NCBI GenBank assembly: GCA_905181865.1 | Contig: CAJIZG010000002.1 | Location: forward strand, 186,001-250,000 | Source of the DNA: Urechidicola croceus | GTDB taxonomy: Bacteria > Bacteroidota > Bacteroidia > Flavobacteriales > Flavobacteriaceae | Direction: 5' to 3' | DNA length: 64,000 nucleotides | Part shown: one piece after another, positions 51,977-61,084 of the stretch | How positions within the stretch are numbered: the stretch's first letter is position 1 | Layout of the letters: every line of letters starts with the position of its first letter | Position numbers and translations under genes: made by a program | Notes under the pieces: model-generated | What the model saw: the letters and a program-made list of their open reading frames with translations, nothing else | Databases searched by the model: none | Told to the model about the DNA's origin: nothing

Positions 51977-54076
51977 ATGAAAAAACAAATCAAAAAGGGT
52001 CGTTATACACTTTTAATATTGCTATCAATGATTGCGGTATCGTGTTCTACTTCTTATCCACCGGCACCAGTGAATCCTATTCCATCTGCAGATCAAGTGG
52101 CTTGGCAAGAGTTAGAATTTTATGGTTTTCTACATTTCAATATGAACACTTTTACCAATATTGAATGGGGTTATGGTGATAAAGCACCGGATATTTTTAA
52201 CCCTTCAGAATTGGATGCACGTCAGTGGGCCAGAGTGGCTAAAGAAGCTGGAATGAAAGGTTTAATTATTACAGCAAAGCACCATGATGGATTTTGTTTA
52301 TGGCCATCAGCATATACCGAACATTCTGTAAAGAATTCAGTTTGGAAAGACGGAAAGGGCGATGTAATAAAGGAATTGGCTGAGGCTTGTAAAGAGTATG
52401 GATTAAAAATGGGCGTGTATTTGTCTCCTTGGGATCGTAATCATGCCGATTATGGGAAACCAGAATATGTTACGTATTTTAGAAATCAGCTAAGAGAATT
52501 ATTAACCAATTACGGTGATATTTTTGAAGTATGGTTTGATGGAGCAAATGGTGGAGACGGATACTACGGTGGTGCCAATGAAGTGAGAAAAGTAGATAAA
52601 TTGAATTACTATGGATGGGAAGAAACCTATAAAATGGTAAAAGAATTACAACCGAATGCGGTAATTTTTAGTGATGCTGGCCCAGGAACTCGTTGGGTTG
52701 GGAATGAACATGGGTTTGCTTATGAAACAACATGGTCTCCATTATTAAAAGATTCTGTTTATGGCGGAATGCTAGAGTATTCTAAGAGATATTCAATGGG
52801 GCAAGAGAATGGAACGCATTGGGTACCTGCTGAGGCAGATGTATCTATTCGTCCAGGATGGTACTACCATACATCAGAAGATGATAAAGTACGATCATTA
52901 AAAAGTTTGTTAGATATATATTATTATTCGATTGGTAGAAATAGTAATTTATTGCTAAATTTCCCAGTGGATACTCGTGGGCTAATTCACGAAAACGATG
53001 TAAAACAGCTACAAAAATTAACCGGACAATTAAAAGAAGATTTCGCGAATCCTTTGGCTAAAAATAAATCCACTCAGGCAAGTAATGTAAGAGGTAGCTC
53101 TTCAACTTATGGCCCTTCCCTAGCTGTTGATGGAAATAAAGAAACGTATTGGGCCACAGATGATGGCTTAGTGAACGCATCATTAACGATTGATTTAGGG
53201 GAGCCTACAATTTTTAATAGATTTTTAGTTCAAGAATATATCACGTTAGGACAAAGAGTAAAAAAGTTTAAAGTTGAAGCTGAAGTGGATGGAAACTGGA
53301 AAGAAATTGCAAATCAGACGACCATTGGGTACAAACGAATTTTAAGATTAGCCCCTGTTAAAGCAACGAAAGTTAGATTGACTATTGAAGAGGCCAAGGA
53401 TAGTCCTTTGATTTCTACTATTGAATTGTATAATGCTCCTGTTGTGGTAGATGAGCCATTCATTTCTAGATCGAAAGATGGTAAAGTGAATTTAGAAACG
53501 CCAGAAGAAGGTGTTGCTGTTTACTATACACTAGATGGGTCTGAGCCAACGACGCGTTCTAAGAGTTTTAAGACTGCTTTTACAGTTGACACCCCAACAA
53601 TAGTGAAGACTTTTTCTTTTGATCCGCAAACAAAAAGGAAAAGTGATGTGATTTCAAAAACCTTTGATGTAAGTAAGGCATATTGGAAAGTAACCGATAC
53701 AAAAGGAAAAACGTATATAAATCAAGCGATTGACGATAATAATAAAACAGATTGGACTACGGACAAAAAGATGTTGGACAATTATCAAATTGATTTGGGA
53801 GAAACCGAATTGATTATAGGATTTACGTATACACCTACTCAAAGAAAGTATGCAGTTGGAATTATTTCTAACTATTCATTTTATGGAAGTATTGATGGAA
53901 AGAGATGGGTGCAATTGGCTCAAGGAGAATTTTCAAATATTGAAGCAAATCCAATAGCGCAAAAAGTGCAATTCAAAAAGCCTTTTAAGGCAAAGTATAT
54001 TAAATTAAAGTCTAATAAGGTAACTGATACTAAAGAAAAGATTATTATTGCAGAAATAGGCATACTAACAAAGTAA
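51977..54076 (+). CDS. GH29 alpha-L-fucosidase with F5/8-type binding modules, lipoprotein
   Basis: A 699-residue lipoprotein (lipobox IAVSC). The GH29 barrel covers about 30-360: WQELEFYGFLHFNMNTFTNI, KGLIITAKHHDGFCLWPSAY, GLKMGVYLSPWDRNHADYG, IFEVWFDGANGGDGYYGG with the nucleophile Asp near 186, and SLLDIYYYSIGRNSNLLLNF. About 365-490 is an F5/8 type C (CBM32-like) domain (SSTYGPSLAVDGNKETYWAT). About 495-560 is a chitobiase-type beta segment (VAVYYTLDGSEPTTRSK). A second F5/8 C-like domain ends the protein. It releases terminal fucose from the glycan. It forms a pair with the GH20 gene 18 bases downstream. Confidence 0.92.
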   Translation: MKKQIKKGRYTLLILLSMIAVSCSTSYPPAPVNPIPSADQVAWQELEFYGFLHFNMNTFTNIEWGYGDKAPDIFNPSELDARQWARVAKEAGMKGLIITAKHHDGFCLWPSAYTEHSVKNSVWKDGKGDVIKELAEACKEYGLKMGVYLSPWDRNHADYGKPEYVTYFRNQLRELLTNYGDIFEVWFDGANGGDGYYGGANEVRKVDKLNYYGWEETYKMVKELQPNAVIFSDAGPGTRWVGNEHGFAYETTWSPLLKDSVYGGMLEYSKRYSMGQENGTHWVPAEADVSIRPGWYYHTSEDDKVRSLKSLLDIYYYSIGRNSNLLLNFPVDTRGLIHENDVKQLQKLTGQLKEDFANPLAKNKSTQASNVRGSSSTYGPSLAVDGNKETYWATDDGLVNASLTIDLGEPTIFNRFLVQEYITLGQRVKKFKVEAEVDGNWKEIANQTTIGYKRILRLAPVKATKVRLTIEEAKDSPLISTIELYNAPVVVDEPFISRSKDGKVNLETPEEGVAVYYTLDGSEPTTRSKSFKTAFTVDTPTIVKTFSFDPQTKRKSDVISKTFDVSKAYWKVTDTKGKTYINQAIDDNNKTDWTTDKKMLDNYQIDLGETELIIGFTYTPTQRKYAVGIISNYSFYGSIDGKRWVQLAQGEFSNIEANPIAQKVQFKKPFKAKYIKLKSNKVTDTKEKIIIAEIGILTK

Positions 54077-54093
54077 AATTAAATTAAATAAAG

Positions 54094-55764
54094 ATGAGAG
54101 TAACGATTTTAGCAATAGTTTGTTTATTAACTATTTCATGTTCAAATAAGTATAAGGACTTCGTGAATAGTGAGGAAGAGTATCAAATTATTCCAAAGCC
54201 AGTATTATTAGAAACTTTAAACGGACAGTTTTTATTAGATGCAAGTACTAAAATTAGTGGGACTGTTGAATTGGTAAACGAAGGTGAATATTTAGCAGGT
54301 TTAGTTGGATTAAAATATGACATTTCTGATAGTGAAGGAGGAGACATTATTTTAAAACTTGACGAATCTATTGAAGAAGAAGAAGGGTACACTCTTGCTG
54401 TTTCTTATGATAAAATTGTAGTGGCAGGGAAGACTTCAACAGGAGTGTTTTATGGAATTCAGACATTGAGACAATTGATGCCGATTGCGATTGAGTCCTC
54501 AGAAAATTTGGCGGAAATTACAATTCCTGCGGTGACTATTAAAGATAGCCCAAGATTTGGATACAGAGGGATGCACTTAGATGTAGCACGTCATTTCTAT
54601 CCAGTTGACTTCGTGAAAAAATACATCGATTTAATTGCAATGCATAAAATGAATACGTTGCATTGGCATTTAACAGAAGATCAGGGTTGGAGAATTGAGA
54701 TTAAAAAATATCCTAAATTGACCGAAGTTGGTGCATTTAGAAATGGTACAATTATAGGGCATCATCCTGGTGAGGGAAATACTGAAGAACAATATGGTGG
54801 TTTTTATACACAAGAAGAAGTTAAGGATATTGTAAAATATGCCTCTGACAGACATGTTACGGTTATTCCTGAAATTGAATTACCAGGTCACAGTTCAGCT
54901 GCGATTGCTAGTTATCCAAATTTAAGTTGTTTCCCAGAAGAACCGACTGAGATTTTTGCAGATCAAGGATCTAAAAAAGGAAAAGAAATTCAAGCTGCTG
55001 GAACTCCAAAATTAGTTTATGAGTCTTGGGGAGTTGTTGATGATGTGTATTGTGCTGGTAAAGAAGAAACTTTTAAATTTTTAGAAGATGTTTTAGCAGA
55101 AGTTATTCCATTATTCCCAGCTAAATATGTTCATATTGGTGGTGATGAGTGTCCAAAAGGAAACTGGAAACGTTGTGCTAATTGCCAAAAGAGAATGAAA
55201 GAAGAAGGCTTATATGATGCGCACGAATTACAAAGTTATTTCATTCAAAGAATGGAAAAATTCATCAATAGTAAAGGTAAAAGCATCATTGGATGGGATG
55301 AAATTTTAGAAGGTGGATTAGCACCGAATGCAACAGTAATGTCTTGGAGAGGAACTGAAGGAGGAATCACTGCCGCTCAGCAAAAACATGATGTTATTAT
55401 GACACCAAATCATTCTTGTTATTTCGATCATTATCAAACTGAAGATGCTAAAAACGAACCTTTGGCAATTGGAGGTAAAACTACTGTAGAAGCTGTTTAT
55501 GCGTATAATCCAATGCCAAAAGAATTAGGTCCAGAATTTCAAAAGTACATTTTAGGAGCCCAAGCAAATGTTTGGTCCGAGTATATGCCTACTACAGATT
55601 ATGTTGAGTATATGATTTTACCGAGAATGAGCGCCTTGTCTGAAGTTGTTTGGACATCTCAAGAGTCTAGAGAGTGGGGCGATTTTAAAGATCGTTTGCA
55701 AACGCTTGCTGAAAGATTTGAGGTATTAGGTTTAAATTATGCAAAACATAGCATAGACGAATAG
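54094..55764 (+). CDS. GH20 beta-N-acetylhexosaminidase, lipoprotein
   Basis: A 556-residue lipoprotein (lipobox LTISC). The N-terminal GH20b domain (about 30-150) precedes the barrel. The barrel starts with PRFGYRGMHLDVARHFYPVD, then MNTLHWHLTEDQGWRIEIKK and VIPEIELPGHSSAAIASYP, and the catalytic Asp-Glu pair is in YVHIGGDECPKGNWKRC near residue 350. NVWSEYMPTTDYVEYMILPR closes the active site. It removes terminal GlcNAc or GalNAc. Together with the fucosidase just upstream it suggests a fucosylated, amino-sugar-containing glycan or glycoprotein as one target. It is the last intact gene of the degradation island. Confidence 0.95.
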   Translation: MRVTILAIVCLLTISCSNKYKDFVNSEEEYQIIPKPVLLETLNGQFLLDASTKISGTVELVNEGEYLAGLVGLKYDISDSEGGDIILKLDESIEEEEGYTLAVSYDKIVVAGKTSTGVFYGIQTLRQLMPIAIESSENLAEITIPAVTIKDSPRFGYRGMHLDVARHFYPVDFVKKYIDLIAMHKMNTLHWHLTEDQGWRIEIKKYPKLTEVGAFRNGTIIGHHPGEGNTEEQYGGFYTQEEVKDIVKYASDRHVTVIPEIELPGHSSAAIASYPNLSCFPEEPTEIFADQGSKKGKEIQAAGTPKLVYESWGVVDDVYCAGKEETFKFLEDVLAEVIPLFPAKYVHIGGDECPKGNWKRCANCQKRMKEEGLYDAHELQSYFIQRMEKFINSKGKSIIGWDEILEGGLAPNATVMSWRGTEGGITAAQQKHDVIMTPNHSCYFDHYQTEDAKNEPLAIGGKTTVEAVYAYNPMPKELGPEFQKYILGAQANVWSEYMPTTDYVEYMILPRMSALSEVVWTSQESREWGDFKDRLQTLAERFEVLGLNYAKHSIDE

Positions 55765-55843
55765 CATAAAAAAACTAAATAATTTAGTAAAGAATAACCT
55801 ATGACTTTTATGTTATTATTTTTTGTTTTACGTAAATAAATAG

Positions 55844-55999
55844 AATAAGAGGGTTGGTCTTTTCATTCCATATTATATAAATCAATTGTATCCTCAAGTG
55901 GGAAAAGCAACACTTGAGTTGTTAGAAAAATTGAAGGTAAATATTGTTTATCCCACAGGACAAATATGTTGTGGGCAACCGATGGCTAATTTTGTATGA
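55844..55999 (+). pseudogene. lutA: lutA remnant (lactate utilisation Fe-S protein A)
   Basis: An open stretch without start codon reads VGLFIPYYINQLYPQVGKAT then LELLEKLKVNIVYPTGQICC and GQPMANF, ending at TGA 55997. This is the N-terminal CCG-domain part of LutA (FIPCYxxQxYPQVGxATLELLE...CCGQPMAN). About 200 C-terminal residues are missing. The start codon appears lost and the first CCG-type Cys (FIPC) is Tyr. Confidence 0.8.
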
Positions 56000-56370
56000 G
56001 AGTTGAAAAACTAATTACGAAGCAAGAACATTTAGGTGTGTTTTTACGATTGTTAGCAAGAAGTGCAACAGGATAGCCAATAACAACGAATTCATCACAT
56101 TATAAGCGTCCAAGAAAAGGAGTGAAGATGCATGTGGTTATTTTAGATAATGGGAGATCAGAGCACTTGAGTCGTTCAGACTTTAGAGCTTCATTTCACT
56201 GTATCCGATGTGGTACTTTTATGAATACTTGTCCGATTTATAGGCGAAGTGGAGGTCATAGTTATGATGCTACAGTTCCTGGACCAATTGGTTCTATTTT
56301 GTCATCTGGTAAAGATTTAATGAAATATAGTACGCTGGTCTTTAAGAAACATTCCGACAGCTATTATTAA
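56000..56370 (+). pseudogene. lutB: lutB remnant (lactate utilisation Fe-S protein B)
   Basis: The frame reads EHLGVFLRLLARSATG, then TAG in place of the usual Gln codon, then PITTNSSHYKRPRKGVKMHV, VILDNGRSEHLSRSDFRASF and HCIRCGTFMNTCPIYRRSGG. This is the central part of LutB with its first 4Fe-4S motif, but the third Cys (CIRCGTC) is Phe. About 240 N-terminal and 100 C-terminal residues are missing. A deletion has joined it directly to the lutA remnant. Confidence 0.8.
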
Positions 56371-56455
56371 TTCCAAACCAAATGTTTGGGGTAAAGAGAG
56401 AGACTTGTAAGGGGACTTTTAGAAAGTTTTAAATGGTACCTAAAAAGAAATAGAG

Positions 56456-57048
56456 ATGAGTAGTAGAGAGCAAATATTAGCAAGTATTAAAGCGAACAAA
56501 CCGTCTTTGATTGAATTGTCTAAAATAGATAAAGAACTATTTGTTTCTGATATTGATTTACAGGCTCAGTTTAAGAAAATGGTTGAGGGTTTAGGGGGTA
56601 ATCTTGGAGCATTAGATTCTAGAGATGAGTTTATTTTGAACTTAATCAAGTTATTTCCAACAGCAAATAAGAATTATTCATATGTAATTGAAGCAAGTGG
56701 GTTTCATTCAATTGATATTTCTGAGATACAGAGACCTCATGAATTAGAAGAGCGCTTGATGCCTTAATATTGGAAGGAGCAATTGGAGTTGCTGAGAATG
56801 GTGCTATTTGGATCTCTGAAGACAATATTTCAGTAAGAGTTTCACCTTTTATTACAAAGCATTTAGTGCTTGTTTTAAATAAAACAGATATTGTTCCAAC
56901 GCTACATCATGCTTATGAACAAATACAATCTTCAGATTTCGATTTTGGAATTGTTATTTTAGGCCCTTCAAAAATTGTAGATATTGAACAGTCATTGATT
57001 ATTGGTGCTCAAGGAGCATTGCGTTTAACTGTGCTACTTGTCAAATAA
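56456..57048 (+). pseudogene. lutC: lutC, frameshifted (LUD-domain protein)
   Basis: The first frame (56456-56767) begins MSSREQILASIKANKPSLIE and runs to RPHELEERLMP-stop. The second frame (from about 56770) continues LEGAIGVAENGAIWISEDNI ... FGIVILGPSKIVDIEQSLII and GAQGALRLTVLLV. Joined, they give a near-full LutC of about 195 residues, including the EGAIGVAENGA and GPSxTxDIE family blocks. A single frameshift near 56760 separates the halves. The C-terminal GPSKIVDIE has Ile where Thr/Ala is common. Confidence 0.82.
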
Positions 57049-57057
57049 TAGGAGACT

Positions 57058-57120
57058 AAAAAAGAGTGCTTAAAGTTGAAATGGAAAATTCCAAATTCAA
57101 CTTTAAGCACTCTTTTTTTA
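57058..57120. terminator. Bidirectional terminator
   Basis: A long near-perfect hairpin: AAAGAGTGCTTAAAGTTGAA (57061-57080) pairs with TTCAACTTTAAGCACTCTTT (57096-57115), with A-run and T-run on the two sides. It lies between the convergent lutC remnant and the rhodanese gene and can stop transcription from both. Confidence 0.9.
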
Positions 57121-57133
57121 TAAGGTCGTCATG

Positions 57134-57445
57134 TTACTCTACAAATTGATCAACATCTCCCCAAGGCCCTCCATTTATAATATCTAGGCCTTCATTTGTT
57201 AAGTACTGAGTCGCTTGACCACTTCTAGCACCACTCCTGCATACTGCAATAAAAGATTTTCCCAATGCTTTTATTTCTTCTACTTGTTCTGGAATAGTAT
57301 CCAAAACAATATTTTTTGAGCCTAGAACATGCCCGTCTTCATATTCTTCAACAGTTCTAACATCAATTACAATTGCTCCATTTTCTAGATATTCTTGTAT
57401 TTCGTCCATATTTTTCTTGCGTTTAAATAAGTTAAAAATTCCCAT
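57134..57445 (-). CDS. Rhodanese-like domain protein
   Basis: 103 residues from the Met at 57445 (MGIFNLFKRKKNMDEIQEYL); an upstream Met at 57463 is possible. A single rhodanese domain: GAIVIDVRTVEEYEDGHVLG, the active-site Cys in AVCRSGARSG near residue 75, and the C-terminal GGPWGDVDQFVE. Such small cytoplasmic proteins carry sulfur as a persulfide or act in redox/thiol metabolism. It is the first core gene right of the degradation locus and lies convergent to the lut remnants. Confidence 0.9.
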   Translation of the reverse strand: MGIFNLFKRKKNMDEIQEYLENGAIVIDVRTVEEYEDGHVLGSKNIVLDTIPEQVEEIKALGKSFIAVCRSGARSGQATQYLTNEGLDIINGGPWGDVDQFVE

Positions 57446-57659
57446 GTAATTATCTTTCCGCAAAGTAAAAAAGAAAAATTAATATTATTGGTAACTTTTG
57501 ATACAATCTTAGTCAAGCATCATGTTACTAGTTTACAGTTTAAATAATTGCGATCTCCTGGTAGTTTGGTAAAAATGGAGTTTGAATGAACCAAACATCT
57601 CAGATATTTGAAGTTATCACATTTTAGTGGGTATGAATAAAAAGTTGGGACTGGTTTTG

Positions 57660-57667
57660 TATCTTTG
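57660..57667 (+). promoter_or_regulatory. -7 promoter element TATCTTTG upstream of gpmI
   Basis: TATCTTTG fits TAnnTTTG and is followed by GCAGCCC, a common start context in this group. The start site would be near 57673, leaving a leader of about 27 bases. The -33 element is unclear. Confidence 0.6.
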
Positions 57668-57699
57668 CAGCCCACAAAGTAATAACGAAAATTTCAAAC

Positions 57700-59217
57700 A
57701 TGAATAAAAAAGTAATCTTGATGATTCTTGACGGATGGGGGACTTCTCCTGATCCTAAAGTATCTGCCATCGATAATGCAAAGACCCCTTTTATTGATTC
57801 TTTATACAGCAAGTATCCGAACGCTGCTTTAAGAACGGATGGGTTGCATGTTGGATTACCTGAAGGGCAAATGGGTAATAGTGAAGTTGGACATATGAAT
57901 TTAGGGGCAGGTCGAATCGTATATCAAGATTTAGCTAAAATTAATTTGGCTGTTAAAGAACAAACTTTGGCCAAAGAACAGGTCTTGCATGATGCCTTTA
58001 AGTACGCAAATGAAAATAACAAAAATGTTCACTTTTTAGGATTAGTAAGTGATGGTGGCGTACATGCACACACGTCTCATTTAAGAGGATTAATTGATGC
58101 TGCAAATGTAGCAGGAGTTGAGAGGTCATTTATTCATGCATTTACAGATGGACGTGATGTAGATCCTAAATCTGGAAAAGGGTATATAGAGAATTTACAA
58201 AACCATATAAAAGACAGCAATACGAAAATAGCAACTATAACAGGGCGTTACTATGCGATGGATAGAGATAACAGATGGGAGCGCGTAAAATTGGCCTATG
58301 ATGCTATTGTAAATGGTCTGGGAGTGAAGTCTTCAGATTTAACAGCAAGTATACAGAGTAATTATGATGTAGGAATCACGGATGAATTTATTAAACCCAT
58401 TTTGGCTATCGACTCGAATGGTGAATTACTAGCGGAGTTGAAAGATGACGATGTTGTAATTTTCTTCAATTTTAGAACCGATAGAGGTCGTGAACTAACG
58501 AATATGTTAAGTCAAAATGATTTTCATGAGCACAATACGCATAAGTTGAAATTACACTATGTGACTATGACAAATTATGACGATTCTTTTACAGGAATGA
58601 ACGTGATTTTTAACAAAGATAATATCACGGAAACCTTAGGTGAAATTTTATCCAGAAACAATAAAAAACAAATCAGAATTGCAGAAACTGAAAAGTATCC
58701 GCATGTTACATTTTTCTTTTCTGGTGGGCAAGAAGAACCATTTGAGGGAGAATCTCGTATTCTGAGAAATTCACCAAAAGTAGCGACATATGATTTGAAA
58801 CCAGAAATGAGTGCTTATGAATTAAGAGACGCTTTGAATCTTGAATTGAAAAAAGGTGAAGCTGATTTTGTGTGTTTAAATTTCGCCAATGGAGATATGG
58901 TTGGGCATACAGGTGATATGCAAGCCGCTATTAAAGCTTGCGAGGTCGTTGACGAATGTGTAGAAAGTGTTATTAGTACCGCTTTAGACGATGGATATGC
59001 TACACTTTTAATTGCAGATCATGGAAACTGCGAGACAATGATGAATCCCGATGGATCACCTCATACGGCACACACAACCAACCCTGTACCTATTATTCTT
59101 ATTGATAACGATTTAAAAGAAATAAAAGATGGTGTTCTTGGGGATATCGCTCCTACTATATTGAAAATGATGGGTTTAGAACAGCCAGCATCAATGACAA
59201 GATTTACGTTAGTTTAA
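57700..59217 (+). CDS. gpmI: 2,3-bisphosphoglycerate-independent phosphoglycerate mutase
   Basis: A 505-residue glycolytic enzyme interconverting 3- and 2-phosphoglycerate with two Mn ions. MILDGWGTSPDPK opens the metal site; GNSEVGHMNLGAGRIVYQDL contains the phosphoserine nucleophile (Ser in NSEVGH near residue 64). The inserted transferase domain has VSDGGVHAHTSHLRGL, TDGRDVDPKSG and GRYYAMDRDNRWER. C-terminal FANGDMVGHTGD and IADHGNCETM complete the metal ligands. Length is typical. It is followed by map 7 bases later. Confidence 0.97.
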   Translation: MNKKVILMILDGWGTSPDPKVSAIDNAKTPFIDSLYSKYPNAALRTDGLHVGLPEGQMGNSEVGHMNLGAGRIVYQDLAKINLAVKEQTLAKEQVLHDAFKYANENNKNVHFLGLVSDGGVHAHTSHLRGLIDAANVAGVERSFIHAFTDGRDVDPKSGKGYIENLQNHIKDSNTKIATITGRYYAMDRDNRWERVKLAYDAIVNGLGVKSSDLTASIQSNYDVGITDEFIKPILAIDSNGELLAELKDDDVVIFFNFRTDRGRELTNMLSQNDFHEHNTHKLKLHYVTMTNYDDSFTGMNVIFNKDNITETLGEILSRNNKKQIRIAETEKYPHVTFFFSGGQEEPFEGESRILRNSPKVATYDLKPEMSAYELRDALNLELKKGEADFVCLNFANGDMVGHTGDMQAAIKACEVVDECVESVISTALDDGYATLLIADHGNCETMMNPDGSPHTAHTTNPVPIILIDNDLKEIKDGVLGDIAPTILKMMGLEQPASMTRFTLV

Positions 59218-59224
59218 TATTGCT

Positions 59225-60028
59225 ATGATACAAATAAAAACAAGAGAAGAAATAGAATTGATGCGTGAGAGTGCGTTGATAGTTTCTAGAACGTTAGGAA
59301 TGCTTGCAAAAGAGGTAAAACCTGGAGTAACAACATTGCAGTTAGATACGTTGGCAGAAGAATTTATTAGAGAAGAAGGCGCTATTCCAGGTTTTCTTGG
59401 TTTATATGACTTTCCAAATACGTTATGTATGAGTCCAAATGATCAAGTGGTTCATGGGTTTCCTAACAAGGACGTTTTGGTAGAAGGTGACATTATTTCT
59501 ATTGATTGTGGTGCATTGAAAAATGGTTTTTATGGTGACCATGCCTATACTTTTGAAGTTGGAGAAGTCGCTCCAGAAACAAAAAAATTATTAGATATTA
59601 CTAAGGAAAGTTTGTACATTGGGATTCGAGAACTGAAAGTAGGAAATCGGGTTGGAGATGTAGGTTTTGCAATTCAGAATTTTTGTGAGTCACATGGGTA
59701 TGGCATTGTGAGAGAATTAGTTGGTCATGGATTGGGACGTGTAATGCATGAAGATCCAGAGATGCCAAACTATGGGAAAAGAGGTAGAGGTAAAAAGTTT
59801 ATAGAAGGAATGGTGGTTGCCATTGAGCCAATGATTAATGCTGGGACGCATAAGATAAAACAGCATAATGATGGCTGGACGATTACCACACTAGATAAAA
59901 AAATGAGTGCGCATTTTGAGCATGATATTGCGATACTAAATGGGAAGCCAGAAATTTTATCTACGTTTAAGTATATATACGATGCTTTAGGTATTGTAAG
60001 TAATGAAGAAGACGAGTTTAGACAATAA
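59225..60028 (+). CDS. map: Methionine aminopeptidase, type I
   Basis: A 267-residue cytoplasmic metalloprotease that removes the N-terminal Met of new proteins. Metal ligands can be seen in SIDCGALKNGFYGDHAYTF (two Asp), VGHGLGRVMHEDPEMPNYG (His), AIEPMINAG (Glu) and the C-terminal HFEHDIAI (Glu). Substrate pocket His lies in DQVVHGFPN. No N-terminal zinc-finger extension, so subtype Ia. It probably shares a transcript with gpmI and the two following genes. Confidence 0.96.
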   Translation: MIQIKTREEIELMRESALIVSRTLGMLAKEVKPGVTTLQLDTLAEEFIREEGAIPGFLGLYDFPNTLCMSPNDQVVHGFPNKDVLVEGDIISIDCGALKNGFYGDHAYTFEVGEVAPETKKLLDITKESLYIGIRELKVGNRVGDVGFAIQNFCESHGYGIVRELVGHGLGRVMHEDPEMPNYGKRGRGKKFIEGMVVAIEPMINAGTHKIKQHNDGWTITTLDKKMSAHFEHDIAILNGKPEILSTFKYIYDALGIVSNEEDEFRQ

Positions 60029-60036
60029 ATTATAAA

Positions 60037-60222
60037 ATGGAAATAAAACACCTTATTGCGCTTTTCATTTTTGCTTTATTAATTTCTTTATTCAAAATTT
60101 TGTATTGGAATTTTGGAAGTGAAATGTTGTTAATTGGAGTTGTTATTAAAATGATTATAGGGATAGTATGTGTGTTTAAAATACTTACCACTAAGAAATT
60201 CAAGGAATTTTTAAACGGGTAG
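60037..60222 (+). CDS. Small membrane protein
   Basis: A 61-residue protein with two predicted membrane spans (HLIALFIFALLISLFKILYW and EMLLIGVVIKMIIGIVCVFK). It starts 8 bases after map and ends 5 bases before the methyltransferase, so the spacing supports a real gene. The sequence resembles small GldL-associated or gliding-related membrane proteins only in being hydrophobic; no family is claimed. Confidence 0.65.
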   Translation: MEIKHLIALFIFALLISLFKILYWNFGSEMLLIGVVIKMIIGIVCVFKILTTKKFKEFLNG

Positions 60223-60227
60223 TTCAA

Positions 60228-60989
60228 ATGATATTTTTTAAAGTAATTCTTAATACAATTCCACGTCCTATTCTAATAAAGATAAGTTATTGGATACGTC
60301 CTTTTATAGCGTTTTTTTTAAAAGGATCAAGGTATACCGATCCTATCGATGGCAATAGTTTTCGAAAGTTCTTGCCTTATGGTTATGAAATTCAGCGAGA
60401 AAATGTATTGTCTCCTAGTACTTTGTCTTTGGAAAGGCATCGTCTTTTATGGTTGTATTTAAAAAATGAAACTGATTTTTTTACGGCTAAGAAAAAGTTA
60501 TTGCATTTTGCTCCAGAGCAGGCATTTTATAAACGATTTCGAAAAATGCCAAATTTGGAATATACAACTACAGATTTAAATTCCCCGTTGGCAGACGTGA
60601 AAGCGGATATATGTGATTTACCCTTTGAAGATAATTCTTTTGATTTTATTTTCTGCAATCATGTATTAGAGCATATACATAATGACACAAAGGCAATGCA
60701 AGAATTGTATCGTGTCTTAAAAAAGGGTGGAATGGGTGTTTTTCAGATCCCACAAGATTTAACTCGACCGGTTACTTTTGAAGATGATTCTATTACGAAT
60801 AAAAAAGAGCGCACAAAGATTTTTGGACAATACGATCATGTACGCATTTACGGTAAAGATTATTTTAACAAATTAAGAAACATTGGTTTTACCGTAATTG
60901 AAAATGAATACTGTACGGTTTTGTCAAACTCTGAAGTTGATACTTTCAGGTTAACTCAAGATGAAATTATACCAGTTTGTTATAAATAA
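60228..60989 (+). CDS. Class I SAM-dependent methyltransferase
   Basis: A 253-residue protein. The Rossmann-type core starts with KLLHFAPEQAFYKRF (motif I variant), then YTTTDLNSPLADVKADICDL (acidic loop), FEDNSFDFIFCNHVLEHIHN (motif IV, typical of Methyltransf_11 enzymes) and LYRVLKKGGMGVFQIPQDLT. The N-terminus (IFFKVILNTIPRPILIKISY) is hydrophobic and may contact the membrane. Small-molecule or lipid/glycan methylation is possible; the substrate is unknown. Confidence 0.85.
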   Translation: MIFFKVILNTIPRPILIKISYWIRPFIAFFLKGSRYTDPIDGNSFRKFLPYGYEIQRENVLSPSTLSLERHRLLWLYLKNETDFFTAKKKLLHFAPEQAFYKRFRKMPNLEYTTTDLNSPLADVKADICDLPFEDNSFDFIFCNHVLEHIHNDTKAMQELYRVLKKGGMGVFQIPQDLTRPVTFEDDSITNKKERTKIFGQYDHVRIYGKDYFNKLRNIGFTVIENEYCTVLSNSEVDTFRLTQDEIIPVCYK

Positions 60990-61019
60990 AAAACAGTCCT
61001 AGGGCATTAAAAGTTTACT

Positions 61020-61053
61020 CTGTAAATTGAGCAAAATCTTCGAAAATTTACAG
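61020..61053. terminator. Hairpin between convergent genes
   Basis: A perfect 9-bp inverted repeat CTGTAAATT (61020-61028) / AATTTACAG (61045-61053) with a 16-base loop, between the convergent methyltransferase and apbE genes. There is no clean T-run, so terminator strength is uncertain. Confidence 0.45.
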
Positions 61054-61084
61054 TAGGTTTATATTTTGTTTACTTCGACTACGG

